A DNA stretch of 28,098 bases from assembly GCA_034437315.1 (NCBI GenBank), contig DAOTUC010000328.1, positions 1 to 28,098 of the forward strand, given 5' to 3'. This DNA comes from DSAR01 sp034437315 (GTDB lineage: Bacteria; Chloroflexota; Anaerolineae; B4-G1). Every line of letters begins with the position of its first letter. Within the stretch, counting starts at the first letter, position 1. The translations under genes and the position numbers were made by a program. The notes beneath the pieces are model-generated. The model was not told the origin of the DNA. It saw only the letters and a program-made list of their open reading frames with translations, and searched no databases. Below, in pieces: positions 14,411-22,238 of the stretch.

Positions 14411-17400
14411 CGAGTGAGTTAATCGAGCGTCGATCAGAAGGCGTTGAAGGGATAGTGGACGAAGAAGCGAATATGGATCGCGTGTCCGTCGATCTCGCGC
14501 AGCATTCGGGCCAGGTGGGCGCAGTGCTGGTCGTTGGAGCTGGGATTGGCGGGATGCAGGCGTCGCTCGATCTGGCGGAGGCTGGGTTAAAGGTTTACTT
14601 GTTGGACAAAAGCTCCGCTATCGGTGGCGTGATGGCCCAGTTAGATAAGACCTTCCCGACCAACGATTGCGCGATGTGCATCCTGGCGCCCAAATTGGTC
14701 GAGTGTGGGCGACACCGCAACATTGAGGTGCTGACCTACGCCGAACTGGATGGCATTGACGGGGAGCCGGGAAATTTCACGGTGCGCGTGCGCCAGCATC
14801 CGCGCTACGTAAACGTGGATGATTGCACCGGCTGCGGCGATTGCGCCGACGTCTGCCCCATCCAACGGCCCGATCAGTTCAACGTCGGGCTTTCCGAGCG
14901 ACAGGCGATCTACAAGCTGTATCCCCAGGCGATCCCCAACGCCTACGTCATCGACAAGCAGGGGACGGCCCCCTGTCGGGATGCCTGCCCCGCCGGTCAG
15001 CGGGCCCAGGGCTATATCGCCCTGATCAACGAGGGGCGTTACGAGGACGCGATGCGCGTCATCAAGGAGGACAACCCCTTCCCGGCGATCTGTGGGCGTA
15101 TCTGCAATCGCCGTTGTGAGGAGGCGTGCAGCCGGGGCAAGTGGGACGATCCGGTCAACATCCGGGCGCTCAAACGCTTCGTCACCGACACGATCTACGC
15201 CCAGCCCCGTGTGGCGCCGGAACCGGTCGAACGTAAGTACGAGCAGCGGGTGGCCGTCATCGGCGCGGGCCCTTGTGGGCTCACGGCGGCCCAGGATCTG
15301 TGCCGGATGGGTTACGGGGTGGATGTCTTCGAGGCGCTGCCTGTGGCCGGTGGCATGCTGCGGGTGGGCGTGCCCGAATACCGGTTACCGGCCGACGTCA
15401 TCGACCGGGAGGTGCAGGACATCGTCGATCTGGGCGTGAACTTGCACCTGAACGCCCGCGTGGACGACCTGGACGCGCTCTTCGAACAGGGGTTCGATGC
15501 AGCCCTCATCGCCATGGGCGCGCACGAGGGCATCCGCTTGCCGATTCCCGGCGCCGACCTGGACGGCGTGATGATCAACACCACCTTCCTGCGCGACGTG
15601 CGGCTCTCGCAATGTGACGGCGACCACAGCGCCCCCGAATTGGGAGAGAAAGTGGCCGTCATCGGGGCTGGGGACGTGGCGATGGACGTGGCCCGGACGG
15701 CGGTGCGGATAGGGGCCGAGACGCACATCTTCTACCGTCGCACCCCCGAGGAGGCGCCGGCCGACGCCGAGGAGTTGCGTCACGCCCAGGAGGAAGGCGT
15801 CATCTTCCATTGGCAGACCAACCCCATTGAGGTCGTGGCGGGCGAGGACGGGCGGATGAAGGGCCTCAAGCTGGTGCGCACCGAGCAGGGACCGCCGGAT
15901 TCATCGGGGCGCCGCCGGCCGGTACCCATCGCCGATTCGGAATTCTTCGCGGTCTGCGACAACGTGATTTTCTCGGTGGGCCAGCATGCCGGGTTGGATT
16001 TTATATCCGAAGAGACAGCGGTCGAGGTGACCCGGTGGAACACAGTCGCGGCCGACGAGCAGACCTGCGCGTCCAGCCGACAGGGCGTCTTCGCGGCGGG
16101 CGACGCCGTCACCGGCACCGCCTTCGTCATCGACGCTATTGCAGCCGGACACCGGGCGGCCGAATCGATCCACGATTATTTGCAGAATGGAACCTTCGCT
16201 GCTCCCACTGAGCGCGAGGAGTCGAGAGACGACGACTCGTTCTCCGTAACTGAGCGGGGAGGGCATGTCGTCGATCTCTCCTCGGAGGAAGTCGCTGCCC
16301 GAATGGCGCGGGGCGACGCGGCGGCCCATCCCCGGACGCCGCTGGATACGGCGCCGATGGAAGAGCGGTTATCGACCTTCGGCGAGGTGGTGGGCGGTTA
16401 CACCGAGGAGCAGGCGCGGGCCGAGGCGGCGCGCTGCCTGGCTTGTGGGATCTGTTCCGAGTGTTTGCAATGCGTCTACGCCTGTCAGAAGGATTGTATC
16501 GACCACGAGATGGGGGAGGAATTGATCGACCTCCAGGTGGGGGCCGTCATCCTGACGCTGGGCCTGGATACGGTGGATGGCGACATCCGGCCGGAATTCG
16601 GCTACGGGCGGCTGGATAACGTGGTGACCAGCATCGAGTTTGAGCGTATGCTCTCCGCCTCTGGGCCGTGGGGCGGTGTGGTGCAGCGCCCCTCCGACGG
16701 CGCGCATCCGCGTAAGGTGGCCTTCATCCAGTGCGTCGGTTCCCGGGACCCGGCGTGCGACCAGGGCTATTGCTCGGCCGTCTGCTGTATGTACGCGACC
16801 AAGGAGGCGTTGATCGCCAAGGAGCACGACCCTAACGTCGAGCCGACCATTTTCTACATGGATGTGCGCTCCTTTGGCAAGGATTTTGATCGTTACGTCG
16901 ACCGGGCCGAGAACGAGAATGGTGTGCGCTTCGTGCGGAGCATGGTCTCGATGGTCACCGAAGCGCCGGGGACGGGCGACCTACGGGTGCGCTACGCCAC
17001 CGACGATGGGGATAACGTCGAGGAGACGTTCGATCTGCTCGTGCTCTCGGTCGGTTTGCGGCCGCCGGAGGGCTCGCGGGCGTTGGCGGACCGACTGGGT
17101 ATCGCGTTGAACGAGTATGGCTTTGCGCGCACGCCGACTTACCTGCCTGCTCAGACGGTGCGGCCCAGCGGTTCCCTGGCGGATGGCTTGTTCGTCGCGG
17201 GGCCGTTCAGCGAGCCCAAGGATATCCCGGAGACGGTGATCGAGGCCTCTTGCGCGGCGGCCCAGGCGTCGGCGTTGTTGGCGGACGCGCGCGGTTCGAT
17301 GGTAGAGGAAACCATCTATCCGCCGGAGCGGGACGTGAGCGAGGAGGAGCCCCGTGTGGGCGTTTTCGTCTGCCATTGTGGGATCAACATCGGCGGCGTG

Positions 17401-19119
17401 GTCGACGTGCCGGCGGTGGTCGAATATATATCGCGGCTGCCCGACGTGGTCCACGTTGAGGACAACCTCTACACCTGTTCCCAGGATACACAGGAGCGGA
17501 TCCGGGAGCAGATTGAGGCCCACGATTTGAACCGGGTCGTGGTGGCTTCCTGCACGCCGCGCACCCACGAACCGTTGTTCCAGGAGACGCTCCGCAGCGC
17601 GGGGCTGAACCGCCATTTGTTCCAGATGACCAACATTCGGGAACAGGTCTCCTGGGTGCACCGGGCTGATCCCCAGGCGGCGACGGACAAGGCGAAGGAT
17701 CTGACCAAGATGGCGGTGGCGAAGGCGCGCAATTTGCAGCCGATTCCCCACCAGACCTTCGAGGTCAATCACCACGCCGTGGTCATCGGCGGGGGATTGG
17801 CGGGGATGACGGCGGCCCTCTCCATCGCCCGGCAAGGGTTCAGCGTGACGTTGGTCGAGCGGGAGGAGACGCTGGGCGGCAATCTACAGCACATCTACAC
17901 GCCGCTGCCCGATGGCGCCGATCCGCAGACACTCTTGCAGCAGACGATCGCGGCAATCTCGGCCAACCCGCGTATTTCGGTGCGCACCGGCGCGGAGATC
18001 GTGGACGTCAGTGGCTACGTGGGCCAATACCGGACCTCGATCCGGAAGGTCGATAAGCAAAGCGACGTCGGCGGCGGCGGCAACGGTCACGTCGAAGAGG
18101 GATACGCAGAGCAGTCGATTGAGCACGGCGTCATCGTCGTGGCGACCGGCGCGCAGGAGATCGAACCACAAGCCTACCTTTACGGCGAGGACGAGCGCGT
18201 TATCACCCAGCGCGAATTAGAGCGCATGTTGGCCCAATCACCCAATGACCCAATCATCCAATCCCTCAATGCCATCGTGATGATCCAATGCGTCGGTTCC
18301 CGGGACGATGAACACCCCTACTGCTCCCGCATCTGTTGCACCGAGGCGATCAAGAACGCGCTGGCGATCAAGGCGCGCAACCCGGAGACCGACGTCTACA
18401 TCCTCTACCGCGACATCCGGACGTTTGGCTTCAAGGAGCAGTATTACCGGGACGCGCGACGGGCGGGCGTCGTCTTCCTCCAGTATGACGCGGAGGAGAA
18501 GCCAGAAGTACGGAGTGGTGAGGATAGATTGGCGGTAGACGTGTGGGTGCAGCCTGAGGGCGAGCGCTTCACGTTGGGGGCGGATTTGCTAGTCCTCAGC
18601 GCCGGGATCGAGCCGAGGGCGGACAACGACGCGCTGGCGAAGTTGCTCAAGACGCCGTTGACCGAGGATGGCTTCTTCCTGGAGGCCCACGTGAAGTTGA
18701 GACCGTTGGACTTCGCGGCCGACGGGGTGTATCTGTGCGGCATGGCCCACTCCCCGCGTTTCCTGGACGAGACCATCGCTCAGGCGCAGGGGGCGGCGAT
18801 GCGGGCGGTCGCGCTGCTATCTAAAGAGGAGCTGGAGGCGACGCCCATCACCGCCTGGGTCGATCCGTTGCTGTGTTCCAACTGCGGGCAGTGCATTGAG
18901 GTCTGCCCCTACGACGCGCGGATTGTGCTCGAGACGCCATCGTTGCCGCTCCCGTTGGCGGTGCAGGGTGGAACCACGAGAGCGTACGTGCAGGTGATCG
19001 ATGTGCTGTGCCAGGGTTGCGGGGCGTGCGTCTCCGTCTGCCCGAACAAGGCCAGTCAGCAGAAGGGTTTCGAGATGACGCAGATTCATTGGATGTTGGA
19101 CGTGGTTACGGCGGAATAG
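14407..19119 (+). CDS. giant fusion 2: paralogue of giant 1 with divergent NAD(P)H module (1570 aa)
   Basis: Same architecture as its upstream neighbour, whose stop it overlaps (ATGA). HdrA-a N-half: GAGIGG 44-49, C88/C91, CTGCGDCADVC 140-150. GltD/NfnB module about 187-596: C190/C194, C229/C233/C237/C241, GAGPCG 287-292, GAGDVAMD 420-427, YRR 443-445. Second ferredoxin motif CLACGICSECLQC 677-689. HdrA-a C-half: CVGSR 776, YCSAVCC 788. HdrA-b from 983: CHCGIN 989, Val1081 in place of Cys, GGGLAG 1128, ferredoxins 1490-1500 and 1535-1545. HdrA parts match giant 1 closely; the NAD(P) subdomain is much more divergent. It has extra low-complexity stretches near residues 600-617, 1217-1236, 1276-1290 and 1508-1525. 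The YRR triad suggests NADPH. An alternative ATG lies at 14473. Confidence 0.9.
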   Translation: MTSELIERRSEGVEGIVDEEANMDRVSVDLAQHSGQVGAVLVVGAGIGGMQASLDLAEAGLKVYLLDKSSAIGGVMAQLDKTFPTNDCAMCILAPKLVECGRHRNIEVLTYAELDGIDGEPGNFTVRVRQHPRYVNVDDCTGCGDCADVCPIQRPDQFNVGLSERQAIYKLYPQAIPNAYVIDKQGTAPCRDACPAGQRAQGYIALINEGRYEDAMRVIKEDNPFPAICGRICNRRCEEACSRGKWDDPVNIRALKRFVTDTIYAQPRVAPEPVERKYEQRVAVIGAGPCGLTAAQDLCRMGYGVDVFEALPVAGGMLRVGVPEYRLPADVIDREVQDIVDLGVNLHLNARVDDLDALFEQGFDAALIAMGAHEGIRLPIPGADLDGVMINTTFLRDVRLSQCDGDHSAPELGEKVAVIGAGDVAMDVARTAVRIGAETHIFYRRTPEEAPADAEELRHAQEEGVIFHWQTNPIEVVAGEDGRMKGLKLVRTEQGPPDSSGRRRPVPIADSEFFAVCDNVIFSVGQHAGLDFISEETAVEVTRWNTVAADEQTCASSRQGVFAAGDAVTGTAFVIDAIAAGHRAAESIHDYLQNGTFAAPTEREESRDDDSFSVTERGGHVVDLSSEEVAARMARGDAAAHPRTPLDTAPMEERLSTFGEVVGGYTEEQARAEAARCLACGICSECLQCVYACQKDCIDHEMGEELIDLQVGAVILTLGLDTVDGDIRPEFGYGRLDNVVTSIEFERMLSASGPWGGVVQRPSDGAHPRKVAFIQCVGSRDPACDQGYCSAVCCMYATKEALIAKEHDPNVEPTIFYMDVRSFGKDFDRYVDRAENENGVRFVRSMVSMVTEAPGTGDLRVRYATDDGDNVEETFDLLVLSVGLRPPEGSRALADRLGIALNEYGFARTPTYLPAQTVRPSGSLADGLFVAGPFSEPKDIPETVIEASCAAAQASALLADARGSMVEETIYPPERDVSEEEPRVGVFVCHCGINIGGVVDVPAVVEYISRLPDVVHVEDNLYTCSQDTQERIREQIEAHDLNRVVVASCTPRTHEPLFQETLRSAGLNRHLFQMTNIREQVSWVHRADPQAATDKAKDLTKMAVAKARNLQPIPHQTFEVNHHAVVIGGGLAGMTAALSIARQGFSVTLVEREETLGGNLQHIYTPLPDGADPQTLLQQTIAAISANPRISVRTGAEIVDVSGYVGQYRTSIRKVDKQSDVGGGGNGHVEEGYAEQSIEHGVIVVATGAQEIEPQAYLYGEDERVITQRELERMLAQSPNDPIIQSLNAIVMIQCVGSRDDEHPYCSRICCTEAIKNALAIKARNPETDVYILYRDIRTFGFKEQYYRDARRAGVVFLQYDAEEKPEVRSGEDRLAVDVWVQPEGERFTLGADLLVLSAGIEPRADNDALAKLLKTPLTEDGFFLEAHVKLRPLDFAADGVYLCGMAHSPRFLDETIAQAQGAAMRAVALLSKEELEATPITAWVDPLLCSNCGQCIEVCPYDARIVLETPSLPLPLAVQGGTTRAYVQVIDVLCQGCGACVSVCPNKASQQKGFEMTQIHWMLDVVTAE
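16207..16256 (+). repeat. palindrome-bearing in-frame insert bounded by 8-base direct repeats in giant 2
   Basis: ACTGAGCG occurs at 16207-16214 and 16249-16256, 42 bases apart. Between them GAGTCG (16219-16224) and CGACTC (16233-16238) form a 6-bp inverted repeat. The encoded linker between the GltD module and the second ferredoxin motif is about 15 residues longer here than in giant 1, which fits insertion of this unit. Confidence 0.55.
18233..18272 (+). repeat. five degenerate CCCAATCA octamers inside giant 2
   Basis: Consecutive octamers read CCCAATCA, CCCAATGA, CCCAATCA, TCCAATCC and CTCAATGC. They encode the AQSPNDPIIQSLNA stretch just before VMIQCVGSRD. Giant 1 has a shorter unrelated linker at this point. 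The AT-richer, out-of-phase octamers stand out from the surrounding GC-rich coding sequence. Confidence 0.8.
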
Positions 19120-19134
19120 AGAGGAAAGAAGAGT

Positions 19135-19581
19135 ATGGATTACGAGCAATACGAAGCGGATTGTGAGCGGATCCGGGAAGCCAACGAGGCGTTGTTGGAG
19201 GATTTTGAGAATTGGTTGCAGGCTTCGGGGTTGTCCAAACGAACCATTAACAAGCACGTGGAAAACGTTGATTTCTATATCAACCAGTTCCTGTTGTACG
19301 AGGACGCGATTGAAGCACCGGATGGCGTATCAGATGTTGGAATGTTTCTCGGCTATTGGTTTATCAGGAAGGCTGCGTGGTCCAGCGAATCGTCCATCCG
19401 GGGCAATGCGGCGAGCTTAAAGAAGTTTTACGCGTTTTTGCACGAGCGGGGAATGGTCACGCAGGATGATTTGGATATGCTCAAAGAGGAGATCAAAGAG
19501 GAGATGCCGGAGTGGTTGGCGACCCAGGAACGTTACAGCGATCTATCCATCACGGATATGAGTGAGGTATGGGGGATTTGA
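19135..19581 (+). CDS. small protein resembling the N-terminal (core-binding) domain of tyrosine recombinases
   Basis: 148 aa, predicted mostly helical. The segment LEDFENWLQASGLSKRTINKHVENVDFYI (about 21-49) has the look of the SAM-like core-binding domain of phage-type integrases, and GNAASLKKFYAFLHERG (about 89-105) fits its later helices. The catalytic domain with its R-H-R-Y residues is wholly absent, and the protein ends normally after an acidic tail (KEEIKEEMPEW). GAGGAAAG precedes the start. It lies 15 bases after giant 2 and 42 before the next HdrA gene, in operon spacing, so it is probably not a fragment of a passing mobile element. Similar short orphan proteins exist in other anaerobes, in my recollection. 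Function unknown; DNA or protein binding are both possible. Confidence 0.7.
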   Translation: MDYEQYEADCERIREANEALLEDFENWLQASGLSKRTINKHVENVDFYINQFLLYEDAIEAPDGVSDVGMFLGYWFIRKAAWSSESSIRGNAASLKKFYAFLHERGMVTQDDLDMLKEEIKEEMPEWLATQERYSDLSITDMSEVWGI

Positions 19582-19623
19582 TAATCGCCGGTCACGCTTG
19601 TCTGGCGGAAAGGGATGAAGGGT

Positions 19624-21018
19624 ATGGCGCGAGAGCAAAATAAACTGGCGGCCCTCGTCATTGGGGGCGGGATCGCCGGGATTCAGGCGGCGCTGGATAT
19701 CGCCGACGCCGGTTTTACGGTCCATCTGGTTGAAAGAGAGCCCTCCATTGGGGGGCGGATGGCGCAGTTGGACAAGACCTTCCCGACGTTAGATTGCTCT
19801 TCTTGCATTCTGACGCCGAAGATGGTGGACGTAGGGCGACATCCAAATATCGAGTTGATGACCTATTCCGAGGTCGTTTCCGTCGATCAGGAGGATGGGG
19901 ACGAGACGTTCCGCGTACGGGTGCGAAAGAAGCCGCGTTACGTGGATATGGAGAAGTGCACGGGATGCGGCCTATGCGCCGAGGCCTGCCGGATGAAGGG
20001 CCGTATCGACAGCGAGTTCGACGAGGGGATCGCTAAACGCTCGTCTATCTACGTCCCATTTCCACAGGCAATCCCGCTCAAGTATACGATCGACCCGAAC
20101 GCCTGCCTTTACCTGACGCGCGGTACGTGCGGCAAGACCTTCAAATGTAAGGACGCCTGCCCCGCCGACGCGATTGATTTCGAGCAAGAAGAGACGTTCG
20201 TCGACCTGGAGGTGAGCGCCGTCATCGTCGCCACGGGTTTCGATGTGATGGATCCGACGCTCAAGCCGGAGTTCGGTTATGGCGTCTATCCAGAAGTGAT
20301 GACGGGGATTGAGTTCGAGCGCCTCTCGTCCGCCTCTGGGCCGACGAAGGGAAAGATTCGCATCAACGACAAGGAGCCGCAAGACGTGGTGTTCATCAAG
20401 TGCGTCGGTTCTCGCGATTCCCATACAGGCGTGCCGTACTGTTCTCGCGTTTGTTGCATGTACACGGCGAAACACGCCCACATAGTGCGGGATAAATTCC
20501 CCGACGCCAATGTCACGGTATTCTATATGGATGTGCGGGCTTTTGGCAAGGGATACGAGGAATTCTACGATCGGGTGAAGCACGAGCGGGTGCTGTACCG
20601 GCGCGGGGAACCGTCGGAAATCTACCGGCGCGGTGGAGATGGTAAACTGCTCGTCCTGGCCGAGGACACGATGTTGGGAGAACCGGTCGAGGTCGAGGCG
20701 GATTTGGTGGTTTTGGCGACGGCGATTATCCCCCGAATCGACACGGCGGAGACGGCGGCCCTGTTCGCTCCCCTGGGCGGCTTGACCTGTTCACCCGATG
20801 GATTTTTCCAGGAGGCGCATCCCAAATTGCGTCCAGTCGATACGAGCTTGGAGGGGGTTTTCATGGCCGGTTGTTGCCAGAGCCCCAAGGACATCCCCGA
20901 TACGGTAGGGCAAGCGAAAGCGGCGGCGGCCTCGGCTTTGAAAGTGCTGGCCCGACAGCGCACTGATGGGCGCGTTGTTCGGCAGCCTTCGGCCCTAAGC
21001 GAAGCGGCGCCGGCATAG
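19624..21018 (+). CDS. hdrA: HdrA-type a flavoprotein (set 2)
   Basis: 464 aa from the ATG at 19624, which is 9 bases after GGAAAGGG; the in-frame ATG at 19615 directly abuts that site and is less likely. Same build as the set 1 HdrA-a: FAD motif GGGIAG 14-19, cysteine motif DCSSC 57-61, and an inserted ferredoxin with CTGCGLCAEAC (112-122) plus C161/C169/C175/C179. CVGSR and YCSRVCCM follow. There is no CHCG domain and no C-terminal ferredoxin. It is closest in wording to canonical HdrA (GRMAQLDKTFPTLDC). Its expected partner, HdrA-b, is two genes downstream with an HdrC-HdrB fusion between them, so this trio forms a full Hdr unit. Confidence 0.9.
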   Translation: MAREQNKLAALVIGGGIAGIQAALDIADAGFTVHLVEREPSIGGRMAQLDKTFPTLDCSSCILTPKMVDVGRHPNIELMTYSEVVSVDQEDGDETFRVRVRKKPRYVDMEKCTGCGLCAEACRMKGRIDSEFDEGIAKRSSIYVPFPQAIPLKYTIDPNACLYLTRGTCGKTFKCKDACPADAIDFEQEETFVDLEVSAVIVATGFDVMDPTLKPEFGYGVYPEVMTGIEFERLSSASGPTKGKIRINDKEPQDVVFIKCVGSRDSHTGVPYCSRVCCMYTAKHAHIVRDKFPDANVTVFYMDVRAFGKGYEEFYDRVKHERVLYRRGEPSEIYRRGGDGKLLVLAEDTMLGEPVEVEADLVVLATAIIPRIDTAETAALFAPLGGLTCSPDGFFQEAHPKLRPVDTSLEGVFMAGCCQSPKDIPDTVGQAKAAAASALKVLARQRTDGRVVRQPSALSEAAPA

Positions 21019-21041
21019 ATAGTGGGTGGAGGAAAGCAGAG

Positions 21042-22238
21042 ATGGCGTTGAAAACGGCGTTGAAAACGAAGGCAATGACGGAAAACCTGGAGCTCTTTGG
21101 TTGTATCCAATGCGGCAAGTGCACCGGCGGTTGTCCGGTGGCGCGCAAGACGGTCTTGAACATCCGCAGTATGATCTACCAGATGCTGGTGAAGCCGGAG
21201 ATGGAAGTCGATGCGCACGAGGAATTGTGGGATTGTACGAGCTGTTTCACCTGCGTGGAACGCTGTCCCAAAGACGTGCAACCGGCCGAGTTAATCATCG
21301 CATTGCGGGGAGAACTGGTCGAGAGTGGGCGCATTCCGGAGACCATCGGGGCGGCGCTGATGGGCACCTTCCGCCAGGGCAACCCCTCTGGCATGGCGCG
21401 GGAGGATCGCGCCGCCTGGGCCGACGGCAAGCCGATCAAGGATGCGCAGGAGGGGTGCGAGTTGCTCTATTACGTGGGCTGCACCCCGTCCTACGATATG
21501 CGCGCCCAGCCCATCGCTCGCGCGCTGGCGAGGGTGTTTGAAATCGCCGGCCTCGACTTCGGCGCCTTAGGCATTGAGGAAAGTTGCTGCGGCAACGAGA
21601 TCCGACGATTGGGGGAAGTTGGACTGTTCGAGATGTTGGTCGAGGAGAACAGCGAGATGTTCCGCAGCACGGGAGCGAAGCAGTTGGTGACGGCGTCGCC
21701 CCATTGTTACAATACATTTAAGAATGAGTATGGCCTGGATGATGCAACCGGACATCCGATGGATGTGTTGCATTACACGCAACTCGTGGCTAAACTGATC
21801 GAAGAGGGACGGTTGGAATTGCCGAACGAGATCGGCGAGGGTGGGCATCCGGTCAAGGTCACCTATCACGACCCGTGTTTCCTCGGCAAGCAGAATCATA
21901 TCTACGACGAGCCCCGCGCCATTCTCCAGGCTATCCCCGGCGTCGAATTGGTGGAGATGGACCGGAGTCGCGAGCGGAGTTTGTGTTGTGAGGGTGGGGG
22001 GGGACGGATGTGGGCCGAAGGCACAAATCTGGAAGAGCGGTTGGCCTTCCAGCGCGTGCACGAAGCGGCCGACACCGGGGCCGAGATTTTGGCCGTCGCC
22101 TGTCCCTTTTGCCTGCTGACGCTGGAGGACGCGGTCAAGGTGCAGAAGTTAGACGATCCTGAGCACAATGAAGGCCGGGCGTTGCGGGTAATGGATATTA
22201 TGGAATTGCTCAACCAGGCGTTAGGTGAGGGGTCGTGA
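21042..22238 (+). CDS. HdrC-HdrB fusion protein (set 2), CCG1 lacking one cysteine
   Basis: 398 aa. Ferredoxin part: C21/C24/C27/C31 (CIQCGKCTGGC) and C65/C68/C71/C75 (CTSCFTCVERC). HdrB part: CCG1 has C147, C182-C183 and C222, but the first Cys of the expected CPxC is Ser219 (ASPHC). CCG2 is complete with C279, C315-C316 and C354/C357 (CPFC). With five ligands expected per non-cubane cluster, the CCG1 site probably holds a modified cluster or none, leaving CCG2 as the likely active one. GGAGGAAAG before the ATG supports the start. It overlaps the following HdrA-b gene by one base (TGATG), indicating coupled translation. Confidence 0.9.
   Translation: MALKTALKTKAMTENLELFGCIQCGKCTGGCPVARKTVLNIRSMIYQMLVKPEMEVDAHEELWDCTSCFTCVERCPKDVQPAELIIALRGELVESGRIPETIGAALMGTFRQGNPSGMAREDRAAWADGKPIKDAQEGCELLYYVGCTPSYDMRAQPIARALARVFEIAGLDFGALGIEESCCGNEIRRLGEVGLFEMLVEENSEMFRSTGAKQLVTASPHCYNTFKNEYGLDDATGHPMDVLHYTQLVAKLIEEGRLELPNEIGEGGHPVKVTYHDPCFLGKQNHIYDEPRAILQAIPGVELVEMDRSRERSLCCEGGGGRMWAEGTNLEERLAFQRVHEAADTGAEILAVACPFCLLTLEDAVKVQKLDDPEHNEGRALRVMDIMELLNQALGEGS

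Noticed and set aside
9797..19119. Sequencing or assembly artefact joining separate genes into giants
   Set aside because: Both paralogues show the same domain order with continuous frames, the junction linkers differ between them, and each module is complete.
19135..19581. Remnant of an integrase from a mobile element
   Set aside because: The frame has its own ribosome site, ends without decay, has operon spacing, and no att-like repeats or transposase pieces flank it.
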